Below are positions 26,330 to 34,673 of a stretch of DNA of 64,000 nt, one piece after another. This DNA comes from Flavobacterium piscisymbiosum (GTDB lineage: Bacteria; Bacteroidota; Bacteroidia; Flavobacteriales; Flavobacteriaceae): the NCBI RefSeq assembly GCF_020905295.1, contig NZ_JAJJMM010000001.1:1116001-1180000 (forward strand), written 5' to 3'. How positions within the stretch are numbered: the first letter of the stretch is position 1; each line of letters starts with the position of its first letter. The notes beneath the pieces are model-generated. The model saw nothing but the letters and a program-made list of their open reading frames with translations. It was not told the origin of the DNA and did not search any database. Position numbers and translations under genes: made by a program.

Positions 26330-28428
26330 TGAGCATTCAAAATATCAATGTTGCCCTTATCGGGAATCCTAATACAGGTAAAACTTCCGTTTTTAATCAG
26401 CTTACAGGACTAAATCAACAAGTAGGGAATTATCCCGGAATTACGGTTGAGAAAAAAATCGGGTTCTGTAAATTACCGCACAACATCAAAGCCAATATTC
26501 TGGATTTACCGGGAACTTATAGTCTGAACGCAAGTTCTATGGATGAAAGTGTGGTGATTGAACTTTTATTAAACAAAAACGATAAATTATATCCGGATGT
26601 AGCGGTAGTAGTGACAGATGTTGAAAATCTGAAACGAAATTTACTGATTTACACTCAAATAAAAGACCTTGAAATTCCGACAATTTTAGTCATTAATATG
26701 TCGGATCGTATGGAAAGTAAAGGAATAACTTTAGACATTCCCTACTTAGAAGAAAAACTAAAAACCAAAATTGCCTTAGTAAGTTCGCGTAAAGGTTTAG
26801 GAATTGATGCATTAAAAGAACTCATTGTTTCTTATAAAACCATCCCGAACGAACCTTGTATGAATGCTTCGGTTATTGACGAAGAATATTTTCAAAAATT
26901 ACAACACGCTTTCCCTAATCAATTATTGTATAAATTATGGTTGGTTATTACGCAAGACGTGAACTTTTTGAATTTAGATCGAAATGAAATCAGAAGTACT
27001 TTTACCAAATCGCATTCAGAATTAAAACGCTTACAGCAAAAAGAAACTATAAAAAGATATCAATTCATCAATGATGTTTTGAAAGAAGGTTTAAAAGTGG
27101 ATGCCTCGATGGCAAAAGACTTTAGAGCTCAACTAGATCGTGTTTTAACACACAAGGTTTGGGGTTATGTTATTTTCTTAGCGATTTTGTTTTTGATTTT
27201 CCAATCGATTTTCAGTTGGTCAACAATTCCAATGGATTTCATTGACAGCACTTTTGCTTCTTTAAGCAGCTGGGTGGCTCAGGAATTACCAAGCGGAATT
27301 TTAACCGATTTGCTCTCGCAGGGAATTGTACCGGGAATTGGTGGTGTTATTATCTTTATTCCGCAAATTGCTTTTCTATTCTTGTTCATTTCGATTCTGG
27401 AAGAAAGCGGTTATATGAGTCGTGTGGTCTTTTTGATGGATAAAATCATGCGCAAGTTTGGTCTCTCCGGAAAAAGTGTCGTGCCTTTGATTTCAGGAAC
27501 TGCTTGTGCAATTCCGGCAATTATGGCGACCAGAAATATCGAAAACTGGAAAGAACGCCTTATTACAATCTTGGTAACGCCATTTACGACTTGTTCTGCA
27601 AGATTACCTGTTTATACGATTATCATTTCATTGGTTATACCTGAAGAACGTTTGTTTGGTTTTCTAAATGTGCAAGGTTTGGCCTTGATGTTGTTGTATT
27701 TATTAGGTTTTGGAACAGCAATTTTATCGGCTTATATCTTAAACAAAATATTAAAAATAAGTGCCAAAACGTATTTCGTAGTCGAAATGCCAAGTTATAA
27801 ATTACCTCTTTTCAAAAACGTTGCAATTAATGTTGTGGAGAAAACAAAAGCTTTCGTTGTTGGAGCAGGTAAAATCATCTTAGCGATATCTGTAATATTA
27901 TGGTTTTTAGCGTCGTACGGTCCCGGAAGAGATTTTAACGAAGCGGAAGAAATTGTAAAAGAAAGATTTGTTAATACACCTCTTGACGAAACAGCATTTG
28001 AAAACGAAGTGGCTTCGCAAAAATTAGAGAACTCGTATATCGGGATTATGGGTAAAGCCATTGAGCCAGCTATTTCTCCGTTAGGTTACGACTGGAAAAT
28101 AGGAATTGCGATTATCAGTTCGTTTGCTGCGCGTGAAGTTTTCGTAGGAACTCTTGCGACAATTTACAGCGTGGGAAGCAGTGATAACGAAGCTACTATA
28201 AAAAGTAAAATGCAGGAAGAGATAAATCCTGAAACGGGTAAGAAGATCTTCAATTTTGCTTCTGGAATTTCATTATTATTATTCTACGCTTTTGCGATGC
28301 AATGTGCCAGTACATTGGCCATTACCAAAAAAGAAACGAATTCATGGAAATGGCCTGCCATGCAACTTTTCCTGATGAGCGGTCTTGCTTATTTTGTAGC
28401 GCTTTTTGCGTATCAACTTTTAAAATAA
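26329..28428 (+). CDS. feoB: Ferrous iron transporter FeoB
   Basis: A 699-residue inner-membrane Fe2+ transporter. The cytosolic N-terminal G domain has G1 GNPNTGKTS (12-20), G3 LDLPGTYSL near 58-66 and G4 NMSD near 124-127. The C-terminal part from about 280 has the polytopic pore with the Gate motifs (SGTACAIPAIMATR near 389-402 and the second AREVFVGTLATIY near 603-615). It lies between feoA (overlapping) and the Cys-rich partner (5 bp downstream), the standard Bacteroidota feo arrangement. It should supply iron for the heme pathway in this region. Confidence 0.97.
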   Translation: MSIQNINVALIGNPNTGKTSVFNQLTGLNQQVGNYPGITVEKKIGFCKLPHNIKANILDLPGTYSLNASSMDESVVIELLLNKNDKLYPDVAVVVTDVENLKRNLLIYTQIKDLEIPTILVINMSDRMESKGITLDIPYLEEKLKTKIALVSSRKGLGIDALKELIVSYKTIPNEPCMNASVIDEEYFQKLQHAFPNQLLYKLWLVITQDVNFLNLDRNEIRSTFTKSHSELKRLQQKETIKRYQFINDVLKEGLKVDASMAKDFRAQLDRVLTHKVWGYVIFLAILFLIFQSIFSWSTIPMDFIDSTFASLSSWVAQELPSGILTDLLSQGIVPGIGGVIIFIPQIAFLFLFISILEESGYMSRVVFLMDKIMRKFGLSGKSVVPLISGTACAIPAIMATRNIENWKERLITILVTPFTTCSARLPVYTIIISLVIPEERLFGFLNVQGLALMLLYLLGFGTAILSAYILNKILKISAKTYFVVEMPSYKLPLFKNVAINVVEKTKAFVVGAGKIILAISVILWFLASYGPGRDFNEAEEIVKERFVNTPLDETAFENEVASQKLENSYIGIMGKAIEPAISPLGYDWKIGIAIISSFAAREVFVGTLATIYSVGSSDNEATIKSKMQEEINPETGKKIFNFASGISLLLFYAFAMQCASTLAITKKETNSWKWPAMQLFLMSGLAYFVALFAYQLLK

Positions 28429-28433
28429 ACATC

Positions 28434-28556
28434 ATGGTACAAGAAATTATTGCCTTTGTTATATTATTTATCGCCGTTGGTTTTTTGATCAAAAAGTTCT
28501 TTTGGAAATCCAAAAAGAAAAAAGATTGCGGCGAGGGGAATTGTGGGTGTAGTTAG
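28434..28556 (+). CDS. FeoB-associated Cys-rich membrane protein
   Basis: A 40-residue protein with one membrane helix (about residues 4-20), a Lys-rich stretch and the C-terminal metal-binding-like DCGEGNCGCS (Cys32, Cys37, Cys39). Such small proteins are commonly encoded after feoB. ATG 28434 lies 5 bp after the feoB stop; a longer frame starting at 28302 would lie inside feoB and is rejected. It probably supports iron transport. Confidence 0.88.
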   Translation: MVQEIIAFVILFIAVGFLIKKFFWKSKKKKDCGEGNCGCS

Positions 28557-28601
28557 AGGAAAGGTGCTGAGTTGCTGAGATTCAAAGTAGCTAAGGTTTT
28601 T

Positions 28602-28790
28602 TACCACAGAGATTCACGAAGGTTTCACAGAGACTCACAAAGTATTTATATTATTACTGTCAGACTGAGCGAAGTCGAAATCCACAGAGATTTTCTACCA
28701 CAGAGATTCACGAAGGATTCACAGAGACTCACAAAGATTTTTTGTATTATCCGTAAAGTTCGCTTTGCGAGAAGCTCACAAAGCAATGTG
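28602..28790. repeat. ACCACAGAGATTCACGAAGG repeat pair and TGAGCGAAGTCGAA unit
   Basis: ACCACAGAGATTCACGAAGG followed by TTCACAGAGACTCACAAAG occurs twice (about 28602-28642 and 28697-28737). Between them is GTCAGACTGAGCGAAGTCGA (28659-28678). These are non-coding dispersed repeats after the feo operon; ORFs across them are not credible. Confidence 0.75.
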
Positions 28791-28814
28791 TAAATGTAGA
28801 TTAGAATTAAAACA

Positions 28815-28850
28815 TAAAAAAATGGCTTCATAATTGAAGCCATTTTTTAT
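28815..28850. terminator. GGCTTCATAATTGAAGCC hairpin, upstream copy
   Basis: AAAAATGGCTTCA pairs with TGAAGCCATTTTTT around TAAT. The same hairpin with the same flank (TTTTTTATT-ACTGAAA) recurs at 29853-29888, on the other side of the broken DUF4349 gene. It probably terminates the feo unit. Confidence 0.85.
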
Positions 28851-28968
28851 TACTGAAACCAGATTTTATTTAGTAGTAAAAATTCTATTATTTTTTTATA
28901 GATAATTACTTTATAAGTTTAAAATTAGCTATTTTCGATGCAATTAATAAACTAACTAAACTACAGAA

Positions 28969-29850
28969 ATGGCGAAAAACTTTAGGTCAAGATTTTGGAA
29001 ATTAAGTAAATGGTCTGCCTGACTTTTTATTTTATTATTTGCATTTAGAATGCTTTACGGTTATGTCGCAGCAGATCCGGCTTCTCGCAATGATTACAGC
29101 GATAATTTTTTTGGAAGTATTGATAATCTGCGAAAAAATTATGCCTCAGAAAAAATCGCAATCAAAGGAGATATTCAGGCTGCACCAAATATGGCATCGA
29201 GTCAGAAATTTGAAAAGACAGCTTCAATCAAAGCAAAAACATCTGAATTTGATAAAGATGAGAATCTCATTAAATCAAAAACAAAATCATACAATGCTAT
29301 TATTCAATATGAACAAAATCTGGGACAAAAAGGCAATAGACAGATTCATTTACTCATTGGAATAAATCCTGCAAAATTCGAAAATTTCTATCTTGAACTT
29401 CAAAAAATTGGAATGCTGAAGGACACAGAAATCACAAAAGTTGACAAAACAAACGAATACCGTCAACTGAATGCTAAAAAGATTTCGATCGAAAAAATGC
29501 TTCAATCGCTTATTGAACTAAAGTCTAAAGGAGGCCAAATTGCAGATTTTATTTCCCTGAATGATAAAATTTTAGAAGTTGAAGAGCAATTGCAGGGATT
29601 AGGAGTTGAACTTGGAAATTTTAATACCGAAAATGAATTCTGCACCGTAAGATTTTCGATGTACGAAGGAGCGACAGAAAAAAGTATAAGCTTTATTCAC
29701 AGAACAAAAGTTGCCCTTGAATGGACTATAAAATATTTTGCAATCATTGCAATTACTTCGCTTTTCATCTTAATAGCGATCTTTGTTTTACTTTCGATAA
29801 TTGATAAACTAAAAATTATAGCCGCAGTAAATAATAAACTGAATCAATAA
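28969..29850 (+). pseudogene. DUF4349-type protein gene with an in-frame TGA in the N-terminal anchor
   Basis: From ATG 28969 the frame reads MAKNFRSRFWKLSKWSA, then TGA (29020-29022), then continues in frame as LFILLFAFRMLYGYVAADP and on for about 275 codons to 29850. TGG to TGA at a Trp at the start of the hydrophobic segment is the likely lesion. The rest matches DUF4349: a coiled-coil region (near codons 165-210 of the full frame) and a C-terminal membrane helix (about 255-275). Initiation at ATG 29050 could make 266 residues without the N-terminal anchor. An intact relative is at 33844. Confidence 0.7.
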
Positions 29851-29852
29851 TA

Positions 29853-29888
29853 AATAAAAATGGCTTCATAATTGAAGCCATTTTTTAT
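29853..29888. terminator. GGCTTCATAATTGAAGCC hairpin, downstream copy
   Basis: AAAAATGGCTTCA/TGAAGCCATTTTTT, identical in stem and loop to 28815-28850. It serves the DUF4349 gene and probably the convergent HD-domain gene. It is followed by a short ACTGAAAACTGAAACTGAGACTG unit of the AGTCTCAG repeat family (29888-29920). Confidence 0.85.
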
Positions 29889-29918
29889 TTACTGAAAACT
29901 GAAACTGAGACTGTAAAC

Positions 29919-30572
29919 TTACTTAATCCCTTCCCACTCTGCGTAGAACTGAGCAAGAAACAATTCCATAAAACGATGTCTTTCGGCAGCGATTTGTTTT
30001 CCGGTTTCGGTATTCATTTTATCTTTTAAGAGTAAAAGCTTTTCGTAAAAATGATTTATCGTTGGTGCATTATTCTTTTTGTATTCCTCTTTTGTCATAT
30101 TGGTTATTGGCGCAATTTCAGGATCGTGGAGGGTTCTGTTTTTGAATCCGCCATAATTGAACGCTCTTGCCACTCCAATCGCTCCTATTGCATCTAAACG
30201 ATCCGCATCCTGAACGATATCCAATTCTATAGACGAGAAACTCTTTTCGAAATTTCCGCCCTTATATGAGATGTTTTCGATGATTTTTACAACATGCTGA
30301 ATAATCTCTTCTGAAACATTTTCTGATTCTAAAAATAAACGGGCTGTTTTTGGGCCTATCGTTTCATCTCCGTTATGAAATTTACTGTCGGCAATATCGT
30401 GAAGCAAAGCTCCCAACTGTACAACCGTAAGATCACAATGGGTATCTTTTGCAATTAAGAGCGCATTTTTATAAACGCGTTCTATATGAAACCAATCGTG
30501 TCCGCCTTCGGCATCGTTTAGTTTTTCTTTTACGAAAGCAATTGTTTTGTTTATCAGTTCAGAATTATTCAT
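29919..30572 (-). CDS. HD-domain phosphohydrolase
   Basis: A 217-residue soluble metal-dependent phosphohydrolase. The HD ligands are visible: GGHDWFHIERV (His25, His29), LLHDIADSKFH (His58-Asp59) and VQDADRLDAIGAIGVARAF (Asp near 128-131). This matches the YpgQ-like/uncharacterised HD family acting on nucleotides or related phosphoesters. Substrate unknown. It converges on the DUF4349 gene, with the hairpin between them; the upstream gap 30573-30647 holds only a short GCGCACAGATTTTACGGATT-type repeat. Confidence 0.92.
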   Translation of the reverse strand: MNNSELINKTIAFVKEKLNDAEGGHDWFHIERVYKNALLIAKDTHCDLTVVQLGALLHDIADSKFHNGDETIGPKTARLFLESENVSEEIIQHVVKIIENISYKGGNFEKSFSSIELDIVQDADRLDAIGAIGVARAFNYGGFKNRTLHDPEIAPITNMTKEEYKKNNAPTINHFYEKLLLLKDKMNTETGKQIAAERHRFMELFLAQFYAEWEGIK

Positions 30573-30602
30573 ATTTTGTTTTGTGTTTATCTGCTTGGTT
30601 AA

Positions 30603-30645
30603 TGGCGCACAGATTTTACGGATTAAACGGGTTTACGCAGATATT
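30603..30645. repeat. GCACAGATTTTACGGATTAAACGG-type repeat unit
   Basis: A single non-coding unit reading GCGCACAGATTTTACGGATT followed by AAACGGGTTTACGCAGAT, related in style to the CGCAGATTT element at 3899. It lies between the HD gene and the small membrane-protein gene. Confidence 0.45.
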
Positions 30646-30647
30646 AA

Positions 30648-31019
30648 TTATTTGTATAAATAATATTTTGGTCTGTTAATTCCGGGGAAATTTTCTAAAT
30701 AAATTATATTAATTGTGTCATTTATATTATAATCAGAACTTTGTGAATCTCCAAAATAACTTTTATTATTCATTCTAAAACTATATTGGTAAATAATGGC
30801 ATCTCCTTTTTCTTCCCTTAAAATATGACCTCCTTTACCATTATATCCTTTCTCTTTTACTATTTTTCCAGAGGTTGTTTTACCATACTTCTCAAGTAAA
30901 AAATCGTAAATAGGCCATTTTAAAAATGTGTGAAGTATAGATAACAAAAGAATAACAAGTATAAAAATGCTCCAAATTTTAGAGTATCTATTGGTGCTAT
31001 TTTGCTTTTTATGTTTCAA
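30648..31019 (-). CDS. Small single-pass membrane protein, DUF3592-like
   Basis: A 123-residue protein with one N-terminal membrane helix (about 13-31) followed by a soluble beta-rich domain: TTSGKIVKEKGYNGKGGH, then IIYQYSFRMNNKSYFGDSQ and NDTINIIYLENFPGINRP. This pattern (helix, G-x-V strand, YxYxxNGxxY, V-x-Y-P-x-P) recalls DUF3592-type proteins, but the match is by eye. Function unknown. It stands alone, with no operon partner. Confidence 0.65.
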   Translation of the reverse strand: MKHKKQNSTNRYSKIWSIFILVILLLSILHTFLKWPIYDFLLEKYGKTTSGKIVKEKGYNGKGGHILREEKGDAIIYQYSFRMNNKSYFGDSQSSDYNINDTINIIYLENFPGINRPKYYLYK

Positions 31020-31074
31020 CTTAAGGATTTACACTAATTATTTCGAATAAAAAATGTTGATTGTCAAAGTTTTT

Positions 31075-31192
31075 CAACCTCAACAATCAACAATATGTTT
31101 TAAATATCAATATCAGAAATCAATTGCAATATCAATGTCAATTGCAAAAATCAATTTTTAATCTAAAATCAGAAATCTGCAATCTAAAATTT
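31075..31192. repeat. AATATCAAT / AATCTAAAATC tandem short repeats
   Basis: Runs of ATCAATATCAGAAATCAATTGCAATATC and AATCTAAAATCAGAAATCTGC fill the gap after the desaturase gene. The AATCTAAAATC type also appears upstream of hemB. Non-coding. Confidence 0.55.
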
Positions 31193-32185
31193 TTACAATC
31201 TCGCTGGTTCTACCCATTTAAAGATGTGTGATTCTTGCGGAATTACTAATCTTTCTGAGATTCTTGCCATACGCGCCGGTAATTTCATCAGGTAATCACG
31301 TGCTTTTTCGGCTTCGTCTGTTAAACCGGTCATTTTATCAATTTCCCACTTATCCATTAATTTCTGCATGATATCTACATAATCGCTTGCGGTATACACC
31401 CCAATACGTTGTGCTGAATCAGAAAATTGTTCGAAAGCAGAGCTGATCTTTTGGCCAGATTCTCTTAAAAAGTGTGCCGGCATAACGATTTTTTGCTTCA
31501 TCATGTATTGAAACGCCAACATCATTTCGCTAGGATCTACTGCAAAAATTCTTGTAACAAATTCGCTATACGCATGGTGATGACGCATTTCGTCACCAGC
31601 AATCATTTTACACATTTTAGACAACTTGTTATCACCAAATTTTTTAGCCATTTGCGCTACTCTATTGTGTGATACATATGTTGCTAATTCCTGGAAACTT
31701 GTGTATACAAAGTTTTTGTATGGGTCAGATCCAGTTCCAATATCAAAACCGTCGTTGATTAAGTGCTGTGTTGTCATTTCGATTTCACGCATATTTACAC
31801 GACCAGACAAATACAAGTATTTATTCAGTAAATCACCGTGGCGGTTTTCTTCTCCGGTCCATTGACGAATCCATTTCGACCAGCCGTTTCCACCATTTTC
31901 TATCTGATTTATACCTTCTACATCCATTAACCATGATTCGTATGTTGGCAAAGCCTCTTCGGTGATGGTATCACCTACAAGCGTAACCCAGAAATCATAT
32001 GGTAATTCTTTGGCAATTTCACGTAACTCTTTTACCTCCTCAAAGAAATTATCTCCTTCAGAATTAGGCAAAAAGTCTGACGGCTGCCAAATTTTTTCCA
32101 CTGGAATTAAATACTGTTCAACGAAGCTATCCACGTTTTTTTCCAAAAACTGCATTACTTCTAATCTAATGTTTTTTATAGACAT
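31193..32185 (-). CDS. Acyl-[acyl-carrier-protein] desaturase (soluble di-iron type)
   Basis: Introduces a cis double bond into acyl-ACP using a di-iron centre, O2 and electrons. The two iron-binding motifs are present: EENRH near residues 112-116 and DEMRHH near 198-203, with TSFQELATYVSHNRVAQMAK between them. The 330-residue length matches plant-type stearoyl-ACP desaturases. It is a cytoplasmic helical bundle without membrane segments. It follows plsC by 53 bp on the same strand, tying fatty-acid desaturation to phospholipid acylation. Confidence 0.93.
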   Translation of the reverse strand: MSIKNIRLEVMQFLEKNVDSFVEQYLIPVEKIWQPSDFLPNSEGDNFFEEVKELREIAKELPYDFWVTLVGDTITEEALPTYESWLMDVEGINQIENGGNGWSKWIRQWTGEENRHGDLLNKYLYLSGRVNMREIEMTTQHLINDGFDIGTGSDPYKNFVYTSFQELATYVSHNRVAQMAKKFGDNKLSKMCKMIAGDEMRHHHAYSEFVTRIFAVDPSEMMLAFQYMMKQKIVMPAHFLRESGQKISSAFEQFSDSAQRIGVYTASDYVDIMQKLMDKWEIDKMTGLTDEAEKARDYLMKLPARMARISERLVIPQESHIFKWVEPARL

Positions 32186-32238
32186 TACTTATTTAAGATT
32201 GGGATTTCTGTTTCGGTTTAATTGCCGAAATCAAAAAT

Positions 32239-32979
32239 CTATTTATACTCGTTTACTCCTTCTACAACTGCCTTCTCTGTCATCTCCATTAAATCGGCAA
32301 AATTATAGTCTTTTACAGCCAAAGCCTTATGAACGGTAAAGGTAAGGCGATTTCCTAAACCTACAGGGAAAAACCCAAATTTTACCATTTTCCATGAATT
32401 GTTGATACTCACTGGTACTACATACGCAGAAGGTGCGTATTTGCATAGAATTTTCACTCCATTTTGTGCAAATTCTTTAGGTTTTCCCGTTTTACTTCTT
32501 GTTCCTTCAGGAAAAATCACAGCAGATCTCTTGTATTTTTCAATATATTCAGACAAACCTTTAATAGCCGGAATAGCTTGTTTAGGGTCTTTACGATCAA
32601 TTAGCACAGATCCTCCATGCTTTAAATTATAAGACACACTCGGGATTCCGCTACCTAACTCTTTCTTGCTTACAAATTTACAATGAAAACGTCTAAAGTA
32701 CCAAATCATTGCAATGATATCGTACATACTTTGATGGTTAGAAACAAAAATAATAGGCACTCCCATTGGGATAGTTTCTCTATTTTCGATTTTATAAGTT
32801 GTTCCCACAAGATTAGTGCATCTTAGAAGGCAAAAATTCAAATAATCAACACTTTTTTTATGAGCCTGATAGCCAAAAACATTTAGGCAAATCCATTGTA
32901 TTGGATGAAATACAAGCAAACACAAACTAAAAACGATATAGTATACTGCTGATATTGGATAGGAAATTATTTTTTGCAT
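32239..32979 (-). CDS. plsC: 1-acyl-sn-glycerol-3-phosphate acyltransferase (PlsC family)
   Basis: Transfers an acyl chain to lysophosphatidate. The 246-residue protein has an N-terminal membrane helix, block I SNHQSMYDII (HX4D) near 78-87 and block III FPEGTRSKTGKPKEF near 147-161. I start at ATG 32979 (MQKIISYP), giving the normal family length; a longer frame from 33102 would need a TTG start and adds an atypical hydrophobic extension. It is upstream of the desaturase, so the two likely form a lipid-synthesis pair. Confidence 0.92.
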   Translation of the reverse strand: MQKIISYPISAVYYIVFSLCLLVFHPIQWICLNVFGYQAHKKSVDYLNFCLLRCTNLVGTTYKIENRETIPMGVPIIFVSNHQSMYDIIAMIWYFRRFHCKFVSKKELGSGIPSVSYNLKHGGSVLIDRKDPKQAIPAIKGLSEYIEKYKRSAVIFPEGTRSKTGKPKEFAQNGVKILCKYAPSAYVVPVSINNSWKMVKFGFFPVGLGNRLTFTVHKALAVKDYNFADLMEMTEKAVVEGVNEYK

Positions 32980-33357
32980 GCTTAAAAAATTAATGCCCAA
33001 AAGTAATAAATAAATTTTTAGCTGTATAAAAATTATATAACTACCAATAAATATTATAGTTACCAAAATAATCTTATTACAAATCGTACAAATTTGCGCC
33101 AATTATAATGGCATTATAAATTGAATTTTACAAATATAAGGCTGATATTACCCATCTGCCTTATAGAAAATCATCTTTAATTTATAGAAAACACATTAAT
33201 CATGATAAATCATCTATTATGATTGAAATTTTAAGTTTTAAAAGATTACGAACTGTCCTCTATACATTATAATAGAAAAGTAATTGCCTAAATAGTAGTT
33301 TGCATTTGCAATACAATTGTACCTTTGCCCCTTGAATTGCAATTTTTTCTGAATTAA
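32980..33357. other. Divergent intergenic region between plsC and rnpA
   Basis: This 378-bp region of very A/T-rich DNA has no credible ORF. It contains the rnpA promoter near its right end. The stretch could encode a 41-residue extension of PlsC from TTG 33102, which I consider unlikely. Confidence 0.5.
33299..33327 (+). promoter_or_regulatory. Putative rnpA promoter (TTTG ... TACCTTTG)
   Basis: TACCTTTG (33320-33327) matches the -7 consensus TAnnTTTG and TTTG at 33299-33302, 17 nt upstream, fits the -33 box. The -7 element ends 30 bp before the rnpA ATG. Confidence 0.65.
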
Positions 33358-33762
33358 ATGAATTTTACTTACCCTAAAAACGAACGCTTAAAAAGCAAAA
33401 CGACAATTGGCTTACTGTTTTCCGAAGGAAAATCGGTTTCTAAATATCCGTTGCGTTTGGTTTACCGTCAAGCGGAAGTTGATGTAGAAGAAAAAATTAA
33501 AATGGGTGTTTCTGTTTCTAAGAAATATTTTAAGAGAGCCGTTGATCGTAATTACTTCAAACGTGTTTTAAGAGAAACGTACCGATTGAATAAACATTTA
33601 CTTTTAGATAATATTCAGGAACCTTATTCCGTAATGTTTTTTTATCAGACAAAAGACAAATTATCTTACGAAGAAATCAATACCAAAACGATTCAGTTGT
33701 TCGAGAAATTCCTTCTGCAAGTAAACAAAACCAGTGATTCTGAAGATAAAACTGATTTGTAA
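33358..33762 (+). CDS. rnpA: Ribonuclease P protein component RnpA
   Basis: The protein subunit of RNase P, which matures tRNA 5' ends. The 134-residue basic protein contains MNFTYPKNERLKSKTTIGLL at the start and the RNA-binding signature RAVDRNYFKRVLRETYR near 60-76, preceded by KMGVSVSKKYF. rpmH is not adjacent, unlike in many bacteria; a lipoprotein and a CtpA-type protease gene follow. Confidence 0.93.
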   Translation: MNFTYPKNERLKSKTTIGLLFSEGKSVSKYPLRLVYRQAEVDVEEKIKMGVSVSKKYFKRAVDRNYFKRVLRETYRLNKHLLLDNIQEPYSVMFFYQTKDKLSYEEINTKTIQLFEKFLLQVNKTSDSEDKTDL

Positions 33763-33843
33763 TCCTTCGATGACAACTTTATTGATCAAATTAGACTAAG
33801 AATTATAAAAAAATTGTAGTTTTAGATTTAATTTGAAATAGAT

Positions 33844-34671
33844 ATGAAATATTTTTTCCTTTTATTCTTTGTGCTTTTGAGCTTTTCAGGTTGTAGCAAA
33901 CACGAAGCACCAATGGAAGAGATGGCAGTTAGTGCCATTAAGCTTCCACCAAAAAATGAATCGGCAGCCAGTACAGATCTAACAGATGACATGGCCGACC
34001 CTGCTTCTCCTCAAATTCCTCAAAAAATTATTAAAGAAGCTTCTCTCAGATTTGAAACCAATGATCTGCAAGATACTTTCAATCAAATTCAAACTGCAAT
34101 TGCAGCGAATAAGGCCAGCATACAAAATGATTCTGAAGGAAAAGATTACAACAATGTTTATAGAAATTTAACTGTTCGCGTTCCCAGTCAAAATTTTGAT
34201 TCTTTTATAAATGCTATTTCAAAAGGGGTTTCTTATTTTGAAAGAAAAGATATTACTTCGCAAAATGTAACCGAAGAATATATTGACTTAACGACAAGAC
34301 TAAAAACGAAACGAAAACTTGAAGAACGTTATCTTCAAATCCTTCAAAAAGCAACTAAAATAAGTGAAATTCTGGAAATTGAAAAACAGATTTCAGCCAT
34401 TCGCGAAGAAATTGAGGCTAAGGAAGGGCAATTGAAATATTTAGAAAACCGCGTTTCTGAAAGTACTGTTACCATTGAATTTTATAAAACCATTGCTCAA
34501 AAAGAAGGTGTTAAAACTTCGTACGGTTCTAAGATCTGGACAGCGATTCAATCCGGATTTTTTAGCCTTTCAGAATTTTTAATATCCATTATTAGTCTTT
34601 GGCCGTTTATTATATTATTTTGCATATTCGCCTATTTTATTAGAAAAAGATTTAAAAGAAAAAAAACATAA
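33844..34671 (+). CDS. DUF4349 lipoprotein
   Basis: A 275-residue lipoprotein with lipobox FSGC (Cys17). The DUF4349 domain starts at KIIKEASLRFETNDL near 62-76, passes through YRNLTVRVPSQNFDSFINAI near 105-124 and a coiled coil (about 150-205, with ILEIEKQISAIREEIEAKEG), and ends in a membrane helix near 240-263 and a basic tail. The protein therefore has both a lipid anchor and a C-terminal helix. It is 2 bp upstream of the CtpA-type protease. It is the intact relative of the broken gene at 28969. Confidence 0.88.
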   Translation: MKYFFLLFFVLLSFSGCSKHEAPMEEMAVSAIKLPPKNESAASTDLTDDMADPASPQIPQKIIKEASLRFETNDLQDTFNQIQTAIAANKASIQNDSEGKDYNNVYRNLTVRVPSQNFDSFINAISKGVSYFERKDITSQNVTEEYIDLTTRLKTKRKLEERYLQILQKATKISEILEIEKQISAIREEIEAKEGQLKYLENRVSESTVTIEFYKTIAQKEGVKTSYGSKIWTAIQSGFFSLSEFLISIISLWPFIILFCIFAYFIRKRFKRKKT

Positions 34672-34673
34672 TC

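Noticed and set aside
28302..28433. N-terminal extension of the Cys-rich FeoB partner
   Set aside because: It would overlap the feoB coding sequence; ATG 28434 gives the typical 40-residue protein 5 bp after the feoB stop.
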